Of a stretch of DNA of 64,000 nucleotides, positions 12,701-23,465 are shown in pieces; within the stretch, counting starts at the first letter, position 1, and each line of letters begins with the position of its first letter. Below the pieces are notes generated by a model, which was given only the letters and a program-made list of their open reading frames with translations, was not told where the DNA came from and did no database searches. Both the position numbers and the translations under genes were made by a program. This DNA comes from Branchiostoma floridae. Taxonomy: Eukaryota; Chordata; Leptocardii; Amphioxiformes; Branchiostomatidae. The stretch covers positions 10,307,459 through 10,371,458 of the forward strand of contig NC_049993.1 of NCBI RefSeq assembly GCF_000003815.2. Direction: 5' to 3'.

Positions 12701-15700
12701 AACGTGACAAGATTTGGTGAGAAATTGTCATGTTTCTAACACAAACATCAGCAATTGTCAGCAGATAGACGTTTCAGTGAATTAACATTTTATTTGGTAA
12801 TTAATATCAGTTAGTATTCGGAAAATTTAAGGCTTGTTGTTTGCTGTAGTAGCAACTGATACCTGCTAATACGAATTAATTCAAACCTTGAAGAGTAATA
12901 ATAATTTATTCCTTCTCTCGTCCATCTTTAATTTCCTTCTCTGTATAGAAAAACCCCCACCTATAGTGCTCCCTACCGGTCCAACCCCGAACGCTACGGT
13001 GACATCTTTCCCCATGGTCCTTCCGATGGTGAGCGAGAGGAACGGTCCCGTACGGTACGATCAGTACTCTTTTCTTATAATGAGGAACAGTTTACAGATT
13101 GTCTTTAGCATTGAATTTCTTAATTCACCTTTTTTTGCATATATTTACCAACGATTGCAATGCTTTTTTTTGTATGTACCCGTCTTATTCCTTAGCTGTT
13201 GCCAGATCATCGTCATCACAATGAAAGAAGACGAAAGCCTTGCTGACCTGGAAACAAGAGTTGGAGAACCTGACGTCATGCTTACCGAGGACGCTCCTGC
13301 GGACGGGAAAACTCAACCTTATGTGGCGTTATCGCTTTCAAAGTAAGCCTTTTCATAGATATCTTTTTTTATAGTACAAAATAGCTTATACAAGAAATCG
13401 AACGCTTATAATACTTTCTTCGCCCATCCCTCCATCAGAGAGCAGTACAAAAGCACTAAAGAAGTACAGATTGGAGAGGGCGGACCCTGTGGGCACGAGT
13501 GGTGCTGTGAGCGGAGTGAACTTGACGATCCCAGCCTAGCAAAGAATCCTGGAAATGTAAAGCTCCGATCAGGGGTGACGTACACAGCAGCAGTAAGATG
13601 TTACATGGACTCTGGTTCCAGGAGACGCAAGCGGAACACAGAAGGGGTAATCACGACTTTCCTTTCCTGGGGAATTTTCGTTCGGCTTTTGCCACTAGTT
13701 TATCCTTTACTGATTTTTATCCATTTCTATTTTGCTTCATTCAATTTTGCGAGTAAATTTGTGACCTATATTCTTGTGCTAAAGCCACATATCGTACAAG
13801 AATACATTGATGCATATATTCAAATTGTCATGCGTTTTATAAAACATGAAATGTTTTCTTTTTCAGTCATTCACCACAAGCGGATACATAAAGCCCGTGC
13901 GCACCGAACAACGGGGTATGTTTAAAAAAAATATAAGAACATTTTGATACTCCTTTTTTTCTGTTTTACCTATTAGTAATAAAAAAAAAGTATCGAGTGC
14001 TTCCATCTCGCATGGAAGAGAAAACAGCTCCGATATAGCCATGACTGACAGGTCTCTGTTTACAACTAGTCCCTGTGGAGCAGGCCATCATGCCCATGGT
14101 TCTTGGAGCTATTGCCGGTGTCTGTGTGGTCGGTCTGGTCGCCGTGGCCATCTTCTTTTACAGGTAAGATCCATTAAAAAAAACATCGACACAGACAATA
14201 ACATAAAAGTAGTAATTATGGATTTTGCGCTCAGGGCTTAATTAAGTTTTTTTAATACCTTCTCTACGAGGAATAACGAATCTTCAATAATCGGTTCCAT
14301 TTATGTCTATGTCAGGTAGTTGCTAATCATAACACAAATCAGTAACCAGTGTAGCGAGTTGCGTGAATTAAAGCACGATAAGAGGTGTGAACCACATGGA
14401 CTGTAATAGCTAATTATAATCTTTAAAAAACGTTGACGTTATGTGATTTAATCTTCTACAGGAGGCGCGCTGCTAGTAAGAAGGATGCTCCAGACATCGG
14501 TCTGTCAGACTTGGCTCGTATCCGTAATAAGAGAGAAGACGAAAATGAGGAGGAACTGCAGGGTGCGGTCGGTCCCGCTGCAGGTCACGTGGAGGAGGTC
14601 ATTGTCAAACCGCAGAAACGTAGATCCGGTCAGTCATCACATACATTCTTGTAACCCATTATATTAGGATCACTAGTGAAGGTCGTTAGCATTTGTTATT
14701 GGTGACAGCCAAACCTACCAAAACTACTGTCGCCATAACAAAGTCTTTTTCGTTGTCAACATTGTTTTGATACTATTTTTGGAGATATCTGGTATTTATA
14801 AAATTAAATGGCATATTTGAACGTGTTAGAAATATCAGCTATATCAGACATTTTAACATTAAAGAGAAAACTGATGATAGTCAATATTTGACGTACAGCA
14901 ATTAGAGCCTTTGCCCTTATTATTTGTATAGGCAAGAAGCCAAAGTCGCCAAACTTCCGAGAGCCGATCCCCCTCCCTGACCTGGAGGCTGAGTTTGACA
15001 GGAGAACCGCCAATGATAACCAGATATTCGCGGAGGAGTACTCGGTAAGGAGACGACAACTCTAAATTCAACCTTGTTTGAACATATAAAGTTACTTTAT
15101 ATGCTTTTTTTTCTAAATATTTCTAATCATCTTTGATTATTTATACGTTCAATTTAACACTTGCAATGATCATTGTTGTCGCTTCGAAACCTTGCCTAAG
15201 CTACGTTTAAATTGTGTTATTTCTGTTCTTGTCAGTAATGGCGGCTCCAACTAAACAATGAATTTGAGTTTTATTGAAAAATTTAAATACTTGTTTTTTT
15301 TTTCTTAGGCTCTTCCCGGTACACTGGGGAAGGAACAGGCAGAAGCGTACCACAGTGACTTCAACACAACCAAGAATAGGTTCAAGAACATCATCACTTG
15401 TGAGTTTCCTTCGTTCCCTAAGTTCATTTGTCGTTGAACAGACCTCGTTCCAAACGAATATTGAAAATCAATATTTATCTTTGTTTTCGTATATATTTCT
15501 GGTTTCACACGTTTCTGTAGATTATCAACATTCTTATGATCTACTTGAGGCGTGAGTTGTTTTTGTCTGTTTACATAAAACATAACTTACCGGTATCCCT
15601 TAATTTACCTCCATACTTGCAGATGACAGCGGCCGTGTGAAGCTTACTCCCATCCCTGGTGTGGCTGGGTCAGACTACATCAGCGCATCATACATGGATG

Positions 15701-18513
15701 TAGGTTTTCGCGATAGAGTACTATTATTTACAGACTTTGCTGGCTGACCGGCTGTGTACTCGCTGATTCTAAGTACATTATATACTTCTTGTTTTTAAAG
15801 ATCAAACATTTTTAATACAAATGTAGGCCTGAATAATCGTTACAATTTTATACATGATTTGTTGCAGGGTTACAATGCACCACGGAAGTACATCGCGGCG
15901 CAAGGTCAGTGTTCAATTCTTATTACGTTGTCGACTTTATAAACATGTATCGCAATAGAGTACACTATCTACTTTTAGAAAAAAATTTGTCTTCTTTCAC
16001 TACATTCAATATACACTGCGTCAACTACAGGTCCCTTACCGAACACGGTGGACGACTTCTGGCGGATGATCTGGGACACCAAGGCCAAGAATATCGTCAT
16101 GGTTACCAACCTGAAGGAGAACAACAAGGTAAGTATTAGTAACGCAGTGCTGGTTAATATGTACCATAATCTATCAGAATATCAAAGTTTGTATTAGACC
16201 TACCTTGGAATATATACTTTACTTCCTCGAGTATAATAAAAGTTTAGATATGAACTGCTCGCTACCCTGATACCTTCCACAGCAAAAGTGCACACAGTAC
16301 TGGCCGGACAGCGGAAAGAAGATTTATGGGGACATTGACGTCACCTTAGTTGACGCCATCCCCATGGTTGATCACGTGACACGGATCTTCATGGTTGGAA
16401 AGGTAACCTTACATATAACTTTTCACTTTAAGATGAGTAGTGGTGAACACCTCTTCTACCACTTTTCTAATATGATAACACCTCAGCCTGTCCTATGATC
16501 AGGAATAGAAAAACACGTGCTCGGGTCATTAGATCTTTTGTCCAAATTAGTGCAAATTAATCTAATACTTAATCTAAGCAGACATGACTAATAAACTACA
16601 TGGCTAGTAACGTTGTTTTTCTCAATGCAGATTCTACCCCTACCCCATTTATTTCCTTGTGACGTCTATCGGTTCTACAGGAAGGTGCTCCCGCGAAGCG
16701 TGAGGTTACTCAGTTCCACTTCCTCGGCTGGCCGGACTTCGGGCTGCCGCGGAGCCCCATGGGATTGCTGAAGTTCCGCAGGGCAGTGGTCACCAAAGTG
16801 GCACCTAAGGACATACCTATCGTCGTGCACTGCAGGTAGGATGCGAACACAAATTGTATAACTATACCCAACATGTCATTAATGTAACGACGGTAAACAG
16901 GACATTCATTCATCGTGAATAAGAGAACATGCATGCATTGTACAAGTATATAAACAATTTTATGACCTCAACTACAACTGTTACACTGTTACGATATGAC
17001 AAATTGACAAGTACATGCAGCCAAGGACGTTATATGATGCAGCCAATGCCCTGATTCTAGTACCAACTACTTGTCGTCCTACTACTCTAACATGACTCTA
17101 ACTCTGCAGAATGTACTGTAGATCAACAAGTACTTCATGAAGTTTTCAGTGCTTTTTTGTTAGGGATCTCTACTAAAGTAATAAGGTAAATATTAAATGC
17201 AAAATCACTTCAATCCTGCAGTGCCGGTGTTGGCCGCACGGGCACCTTCATCACTGTGGACGCCATGTTGGAGATGATGCAGGCTGAAGAGAAAGTAGAC
17301 GTATTCGGGTTCGTCTCCAGGATGCGGGAGAATAGAAGCACCATGGTTCAGACAAAGGTATGAATGCACAGTCCCTTAATATTTCACAAAAGACAGGATT
17401 CGTTAAAGCTAAGTATACTCTTAAGCTTGTCGATTCAGCGTTACATGACTTACGCTATACGTATACTGTCCTTACTTCTCTAATCATTTTTACATTTAAT
17501 TTTTTTTTTTTACATTTTAGGCCCAGTACGTGTTCATCTACCGCGCCCTGCTGGAGCAGCACCTGTACGGAGACACGGAGGTGGAAGTGGCCAACATCCA
17601 GCACTACATGCACAAACTCAGGACCGAGAAGCCGGGTGCTGACAAGACTGGATTCGAGATAGAGTTCGGGGTTAGTTGACAAAACCATCAGATATTGGTG
17701 AAAATTCAACAGTGGCATCGACTGTTTGATTCCCGCCAGTGACTTTAATTAGGGAAGTAAAAAACGGTGGAAGCAGAAGGATGGCCTCTACTTTCTAATG
17801 TTGTATCCTACACACAGTGTATAACAACTAACTGTCCCTGAGGTCTTATAAAGGCAACCTCAAAGCTTTCTCTTAGCTTTTTGCAACAAGGCCTCATGGT
17901 AACTCATGACAAACCGAATTTCACACATGATATACATGATGATGATATATCCTTTTGGTTAAACAGAACCTTACCCGTCTTCCCGTGGACCGTGCGAACA
18001 TGCGCGCTGGTAACCTGCCCGAGAACATCTCCAAGAACAGAGTCCTGATGATTCTACCATGTAAGCTTTAAAGTTGATAGATGAGAAAGTACTATGTATT
18101 TAACAGTTACATATGGTTAACTTCATTTGTCTAATTAACGTCCATGACACGTGTAGTTAGCGACGATACAAGTTTGGGACTCAGAAGAAACATGACAGTC
18201 TTTTGGAGGGCTGAACTTTTCAACGTTTTTTTACAATCAATCTATCAGACATATAACCTGATCATATTAATATATTCTGATGATTCGTGGTCTTAACAAT
18301 ATTCTGGTCTCGTTGGGCAAGGTAGCTTGACAAGTCATCTAGAATAAGCGACTTTTAATTGTTCTTTTCTTTTCCAGACGATACCAGCCGGGTGTTCCTG
18401 CAGCACAAAGCAGGCGTGAAGGGTTCGGACTACATCAACGCGTCTTTCATTGACGTAAGTCACTATCTCTCTCGATCTCTCTGTCTGTCTGTCTCTCTCT
18501 CATGTAAACACAA

Positions 18514-18544
<31 letters not shown>

Positions 18545-18552
18545 TGTACACA

Positions 18553-18614
<62 letters not shown>

Positions 18615-18656
18615 CACACAAACACACACACACACACACACAGGCACAAAGACACG

Positions 18657-18709
<53 letters not shown>

Positions 18710-20142
18710 TTCACTAGCTTTTGCTCATGATTTCAACCAGCAATTGATGAGTCAAATTTCATTTCATATTTTCGGACAGGGCTACCGTGAGAAAGACGTG
18801 TACATCGCCACGCAGGGCCCGCTGGACCGGACTGTGGAGGACTTCTGGAGGATGGTGTGGGAGTGGAACTCCTGCTCTATCGTCATGCTCACCGAGCTCA
18901 AGGAGAAAGCACGAGTAAGACTCACAGCTCTGAAGATTGTATCATTGCCCAGTTACAAGATTATGGCTGACAATATGTCACTGTTAAATCTGTAACAATT
19001 AGTGAAGACATATCTGACCTATCACAGTGGTTTGTGATATTCACATGGATGCCTCTGAAGTTAGAGATCTGTTTCGCTAATATAGAAACTGACTTTTTTC
19101 TTGCATGTACACAGAACAAATGCACCCTCTACTGGCCGGAGACAGGGCAGAAGACGTTCGGTGAAGTGGTGGTTTCAGCACAGGGCGTAGATTCGTTCGG
19201 TGACTACGATCTACGGACATTTACTATAACACATGCAAAGGTATGCCACAAGATGTTCGTTAGATAACGTTCAATAAACTATATATAAGGGTACTGCAGT
19301 TGAATCTTCTCAGAGATTTTACATGATGAACGCCGCGATCACAATGTTAAAGAGGGTATACCAGCCACAATTTTACGAAAAGGATAACTGGTAAATCCCT
19401 TAGATTATTGTTGAAACAACAGTTTTTTGTCATAGCAGGAAGGCAAATCCCGCACAGTGCAGCAGTTCCACTTCCACGGCTGGCCGGAAGTCGGTATCCC
19501 TGACAACGCCGCCGGGATGATCGATCTGATTGGTCAGGTCCAGAAGCAGCAGCAGCAGTCTGGGAACGGGCCAATCACCGTGCACTGCAGGTTAGAGATT
19601 AACAAATCCGTATCACTACTACAACTAGGCCAAATACTAGTAAGAAGCAACATTTGATGCAAGGGTAACCGCGAGTCGACCTTACAACTTTTTCACTACT
19701 AAAAAGTAAAATTTTTATTCTTTGCAGCTCGGGTTCTGGCCGCACGGGGACGTTCTGCGCCATCAGCACGGTGCTGGAGCGGGTGAAAGCAGAAGGAATC
19801 TGTGACGTGTTCCAAGTCGTCAAGGCGCTCCGGCAGCAGCGACCTCACATGGTGCAGACGCTGGTAAGTGCTATGTCACTTTTCCATTTGGTCTATTTAA
19901 ACTATTTATCATGTTGGCAATCCATAACGCGATCACATATATTCTACATATGTGTAGTGTAGTGACTGCATATGGGAAGCTCTGTTGACATGAAGGAGAC
20001 CTTTGCAGTCAGTTGTATATTTATGAAGATGGGAAACGAATGTGAAGCTGTGTTGTTTCATCCCCAGGACCAGTACCAGTTCTGTTACCAGGCTGTTGTG
20101 GAGTATCTGGACAGCTTTGACCATTACGCCAACTTCCGCTAG
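760..20142 (+). CDS. Receptor tyrosine phosphatase with Tie-like ectodomain (5' partial, 43 exons)
   Basis: Single-pass receptor expected to remove phosphate from tyrosines at the plasma membrane. Exons: 760-1014, 1223-1357, 1542-1679, 1882-2022, 2148-2288, 2410-2550, 2665-2805, 2925-3065, 3691-3834, 3985-4284, 4725-5420, 5683-5796, 5967-6077, 9731-9865, 10134-10442, 10581-10874, 10987-11286, 11508-11779, 11994-12063, 12283-12380, 12512-12716, 12949-13054, 13196-13342, 13439-13646, 13867-13915, 14070-14163, 14462-14628, 14932-15044, 15309-15399, 15623-15699, 15868-15904, 16031-16128, 16283-16402, 16681-16835, 17222-17357, 17521-17670, 17967-18060, 18378-18454, 18780-18914, 19115-19240, 19439-19590, 19728-19863, 20068-20142. 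All junctions are GT-AG, phases agree at each, and the sum (6824 nt) leaves one open frame ending in TAG. Residues counted from the first visible codon: Ig 1-85, EGF 86-459, PAN-like 460-559, FReD 560-791, EGF 792-911, Ig 912-1014, FN3 1015-1427, membrane-proximal 1428-1597, TM about 1603-1628, D1 about 1690-2005, D2 about 2011-2274. Signal peptide and start codon are missing. The phosphatase half resembles RPTP-alpha/epsilon, whose vertebrate ectodomains are short and lack these modules. Confidence 0.9.
1223..1679 (+). other. Two Tie-receptor-type EGF exons
   Basis: Two symmetrical phase 1-1 exons, 1223-1357 (45 codons) and 1542-1679 (46 codons). The first has [14 protein letters not shown], very like the first EGF module of Tie receptors. 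The second starts [11 protein letters not shown] and carries [10 protein letters not shown], matching the unusual second Tie EGF module with its DPYGCSCA stretch. This pair, following an Ig domain, is the main reason to call the ectodomain Tie-like rather than generic MEGF-like. The Tie comparison is from memory of the family, not from an alignment. Confidence 0.75.
1882..3065 (+). repeat. Tandem array of five 141-nt EGF exons
   Basis: Exons 1882-2022, 2148-2288, 2410-2550, 2665-2805 and 2925-3065 are each exactly 141 nt, phase 1-1, and encode near-identical EGF modules sharing the cores [19 protein letters not shown] and NCQT. The introns between exons 3-4 and 4-5 of the array are also alike, including the stretch before each acceptor. 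This points to recent tandem duplication of a unit of about 260 bp, or continuing homogenisation. Any copy could be skipped or gained without breaking the frame. Confidence 0.9.
3985..4284 (+). other. PAN/apple-like exon of the receptor
   Basis: One 300-nt phase 1-1 exon, 100 codons. Visible pattern: [12 protein letters not shown], then [10 protein letters not shown], then ARCWLQSS. This C-x3-C ... CLSF ... CWL spacing is like PAN/apple domains, which bind proteins or glycans. An N-glycosylation site (NDT) follows. The assignment rests on cysteine spacing only and could be another small disulfide-rich fold. Confidence 0.55.
4725..5420 (+). other. Fibrinogen-related domain (FReD) in one exon
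   Basis: A complete fibrinogen C-terminal-like domain of about 215 residues in a single phase 1-1 exon of 696 nt. Landmarks in order: [74 protein letters not shown]. The calcium-site region is NDDNRKHC. The donor GTATGT at 5421 is chosen because it keeps phase 1 and cuts just after the usual FReD end; reading past it hits TAG at 5471. The same fold is the receptor-binding end of angiopoietins, the ligands of Tie2, which makes its place inside a Tie-like ectodomain striking. Confidence 0.93.
6772..6979. mobile_element. MITE with 76-bp terminal inverted repeats
   Basis: A 208-bp element in the receptor intron. Arms 6772-6847 and 6903-6979 are inverted copies with only a handful of differences; they begin tactctccaagc and end gcttggagagta. 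It has no coding capacity. A second, shorter member of the family is at 54195-54318. No clean target duplication was seen. Confidence 0.85.
7530..7669. other. Assembly gap (140 N)
   Basis: A run of N in the 3.65-kb intron 6078-9730 of the receptor gene. Its true size is unknown. It lies beside repeats, the usual reason for such a gap. Confidence 0.99.
8170..9440. repeat. Minisatellite array, unit about 162 bp
   Basis: Tandem AT-rich units, each containing a form of caaatttcaggtcatttggt. In the regular part the motif recurs near 8567, 8730, 8892, 9054, 9216 and 9377, so the period is 161-163 bp. Two further, more diverged motif copies lie near 8190 and 8330. Both 8376-8390 and 9422-9436 carry the phrase gaagatttgacagga, apparently a unit end. 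It sits in the largest intron of the receptor gene. Confidence 0.85.
13620..13634 (+). other. Furin-type proprotein convertase site (RRRKR)
   Basis: Codons for R-R-R-K-R, followed by N-T, in the membrane-proximal region (exon 13439-13646). Several receptor tyrosine phosphatases (LAR and MAM classes) are cut here by furin and kept as two noncovalent subunits. The same processing is inferred for this receptor. Confidence 0.7.
14070..14163 (+). other. Transmembrane exon of the receptor phosphatase
   Basis: The exon encodes [20 protein letters not shown] and on to VAIFFYR, about 26 hydrophobic residues, followed in the next exon by the basic stop-transfer stretch RRRAASKK. It separates the FN3 and membrane-proximal ectodomain from the phosphatase domains. 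Confidence 0.92.
14932..17670 (+). other. Phosphatase domain D1 (active)
   Basis: Exons 14932 to 17670. Motifs: [17 protein letters not shown] (pTyr-binding loop), [15 protein letters not shown] (general acid Asp present), [10 protein letters not shown] with the nucleophile Cys1914 (numbering from the first visible codon; TGC just before the donor at 16836), and MVQTKAQYVFIY (Q loop). All residues needed for catalysis are present. The order and wording follow RPTP-alpha/epsilon. The [10 protein letters not shown] codons are split by an intron after HC plus two bases. Confidence 0.93.
17967..20142 (+). other. Phosphatase domain D2 (probably weak or regulatory)
   Basis: Exons 17967 to 20142. 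The WPD loop reads WPEVG and the P-loop [10 protein letters not shown] (Cys2204 present). Glu for Asp is the standard change in receptor phosphatase D2 domains, so strong activity is not expected. Key stretches such as [10 protein letters not shown] and RPHMVQTL, and the end [12 protein letters not shown], match the D2 of RPTP-alpha/epsilon closely. Confidence 0.9.
18519..18708. repeat. (CA)n microsatellite
   Basis: Long CA repeats with two interruptions (atgtacacacaaa, aggcacaaag) in the intron between exons 18378-18454 and 18780-18914 of the receptor gene. Confidence 0.97.
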
Positions 20143-23100
20143 ATGGCGTCCAAGCGTTTACAAAGTTTGCTATTCTACATATTACGTTCGAACCTTTTTG
20201 TTCACGTGGTTTGACGAAGTTACTTTTACTTATTGTTTCGAAGGATGTTGCAATTATAATATTCTCTAAATGAATTCGAATCTTGAGACTTTAGGTCAAA
20301 TTCTCTAGCTGACTTGTTGGTAAGTTTTTGAAGTGCCTAACTGGAAATGTTACATAATAGACAATGGCGTATTATAGTGAATAGATGGAATGTTTTATCT
20401 CTGAATTTCATATACTTTGGAAAGTAATCACGTAAGGTTGTATTAAGCTGTATCAAGGTTTTAATACAATCAAGCACCTAGATTTTCTCAAGTTTGTATA
20501 TGCCAGAATATTTGAATGTCGCATATCTTACTCCTTGTGCAATATAGTCAAGAGATGAAACATGATATCTGTCATTATGCAGAATTTCGGTTAAAGTGGA
20601 CCCTCTTAATTTCGCCGATGTAAGTAATTAACATAACAATGCATCATAAATGATAATGACAATCAATAATGATATTTGGGACTATTGCTATATTTTTCCA
20701 ACTGGTAGATGATACTTCTCTTTTGGTCGCGGATGGTCGTAATAGCACGTAAAACCATAGTTTGATAACTCCTATCTTCAGATTTATTTTACGCTGTATC
20801 TAGGATTTTATTCTAAGCACCAAAATGTATCTGGATTATTCTCTCATCATGTCTCCATGCGCATTATTTCTTTATATGTGTGAAGTGCGGAGACCACTGA
20901 ATCATCCGCATCAAGACATAGACTCATAGAAGGAGAAAATCTTCACATCCGTTGAAGACAGTGTATTGTCATAAATGTATGCTACACGGTGCAAAATATG
21001 TCAATATATATCAGCTGTGAGAAAAAGTCCTATTGAGGTATCATTTCTGAATGTGTGGCTGTTTGCTTATACTCTGATGCCTTACTTTCAATGACAAGTT
21101 ATTGTCTAGTTAATGTCGAGGGCAGTATCGCTCTAGAAATCTGGTTAAACAAATCTATTGCCTGAAAGCTATGACCCCCAAAATGTTGTCAAGGGCTGTT
21201 CCATTTTGCAGTTAAGGGGACTGTTGGTAAATCTCAATCACGTGTGATGAATTTGCTAAAAGCTTAATCAAAGGATGAATACACATGGCTAACAACATAT
21301 CGGTAAAGATCTTCGAATGGCGCCGAGGAAAACACTTTTGTAAATTTAGTTTAGTGCATGTGCATGTTTGAATGTTGTAGCTATACCTCATAAGCGCTGA
21401 CATTTACAGTAAACCCCATATATTGATTGCCAGATCATAACAAAGATGACCTTCCAAGCTTTCTGGGCGCGGTGAGCAGTTGAACCGGTACGTCTGAGTG
21501 CATATGGCCCGGGCCTTCGATCTGACCTTTAACCTTTTACCTACCGATGAACCAAGGACACCTTGAGCCATGGCTCCAGGCCATCTTTCGGGCTCACGTG
21601 CTTTTTTTAAAAATAAAGGACCATTAATATCTGCCAAGTCATCTGAATGAGGCATCTGAAGAACAATTCCTTCACACTTTATGCATAGATAATATCAACA
21701 GACAGAAGTCAACATCGATCCTTCTACTTGAACCATGGCAAATATTGCACATATGTGGGTTTTCAATTGTACCGCTGCTTTATTGTATTAATCAGAAAGG
21801 TAAAAGGCAATCTTTTAAGCCTATCATTCAGAATCAATTGACAAAATTATGTATTGATTACATTATATGTCCATACGATACATTACAATTAATATAAGAA
21901 TGTCCGTAACGACAAATGCAATTTCAAGCAGCCGCCCCGCATGCATGTCTGAAACATTCCTCGCCATTGTTCTCAGTATGTCAGGTGTGTGAACAGGTTA
22001 GAGAATAACATCTAGACTAAGCGTTGCCCTCGGCTATGCTGTACAGGCGTCCCTGTGTGTGCGAGCTGTCAACAATCAGACAGTCAGGACGATGTTTCTT
22101 CTGACAAAACTTTCATTTTCGACGGTCATGTGCACGTGAGTACAGTTTGTTTTGTTTGAAAAGGTATGGATAGCGATTTTTGTACGCCTGGTGAAAGAAT
22201 TGATGGAATTATTTGATTAAAAATTCACGAAACGATCGACGTTCAAATACAAACACTGTCAATCTAGTCTGTGTTGGAATGTGAAGTACGCCCAGCTTAT
22301 TAACAGTGGAGTACCCACAATAACGTACATTGCATTCTTTTACCCGCTGCCATTCTTGAACTAAACGGATAAATTTTCAATAGTCACAAGTGTTACATGC
22401 TTGATATATGACTGATGGATGCTACTGTTTGTACCGAAGAGCTTGAGATACGGAAAATAGGAGAATTTGGAGGTCGCCTTGAAAGAACTCGTCACTTGCG
22501 TTGTTTCTTATTATGTACACATGGATAGTCGACTAGAGACGAATGGAGAGTCTTGGGTTCAAACGGTTATTATTATCACACTCAGTGATTTAGTAGAATA
22601 TAGAAAAATTAATTCTGTTCTAAATGAGGTATATATGCAAGTCATTTAAGGGCAACCTACCTCGATGCACTAATTCCGCATACGAACAAGTTAGTCATTG
22701 GCTATTTGTTGAACCAGGTTGACATTTACTCTTTCTGTTGTCTTTCCCTATATTTGAAGCCTGTAAGGCCAGTGGTTTGGCTACAAGATATCGTAATGGA
22801 CGAATAAACGAATGGGGTCTACTATAAAGAATTCAGAACATTTTGGAGTAGGGCGTAGTGCCTAATATGATTTATTGTTAGGAGATATTTTGAAGTTTCT
22901 ATCAGTATGTAGCTTTCAGTGTGCTATCATGTCAACTATACAGATATTCAGGATGCTTTGCCCCTATATTTTGTTTCCTACAATATGTCTTGAATTAGAA
23001 ATAGACGTCCAAACATGATCGACATGGCCTTCAGAACATTTAATTGAATGATACACACCCAATGATTCTCTCTGGGCGAGACATTTGATACGCACGACCT

Positions 23101-23465
23101 TTCACCATCGAGTGATTCATCATCATGGTACCTGCATGAAATTAATGATGTTTGAAAATATAGGGGGTTTTGACAGAACGCGAGTGTGCAAAGTAGAAAG
23201 CCTCAAAGTAAACAAAGACGCACCCCTTCTATAATGTGGTCAAGCATACAATGTGAAGACTGTGTTTGCACACTTTCACTGGGGACGTACAAAACTTGAT
23301 TTACGTTGTCCTGAGATGTCCGATGCTGTCAGTAGGAATTTGTGTTCACCACATGTGGTGATCTTAGGTTCCTTATTGTTACGAATGATTAATTGGTAAC
23401 CGTCGATGTAGCTATTCTGGTTAATGCCTTGAGACAATTGTATTGTTCTTAAAATATCTCTCAAA
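20143..23465. other. 3' flank and intergenic region
   Basis: It follows the TAG of the receptor phosphatase and presumably begins with its 3' UTR. No coding exon, RNA gene or mobile element with clear ends was recognised in these 3.3 kb. An AATAAA lies at 21612-21617, but its use cannot be judged. Confidence 0.6.

Noticed and set aside
18359-18730. Open frames through the CA repeat
   Set aside because: Microsatellite reading with no biological content; the true exon is 18378-18454.
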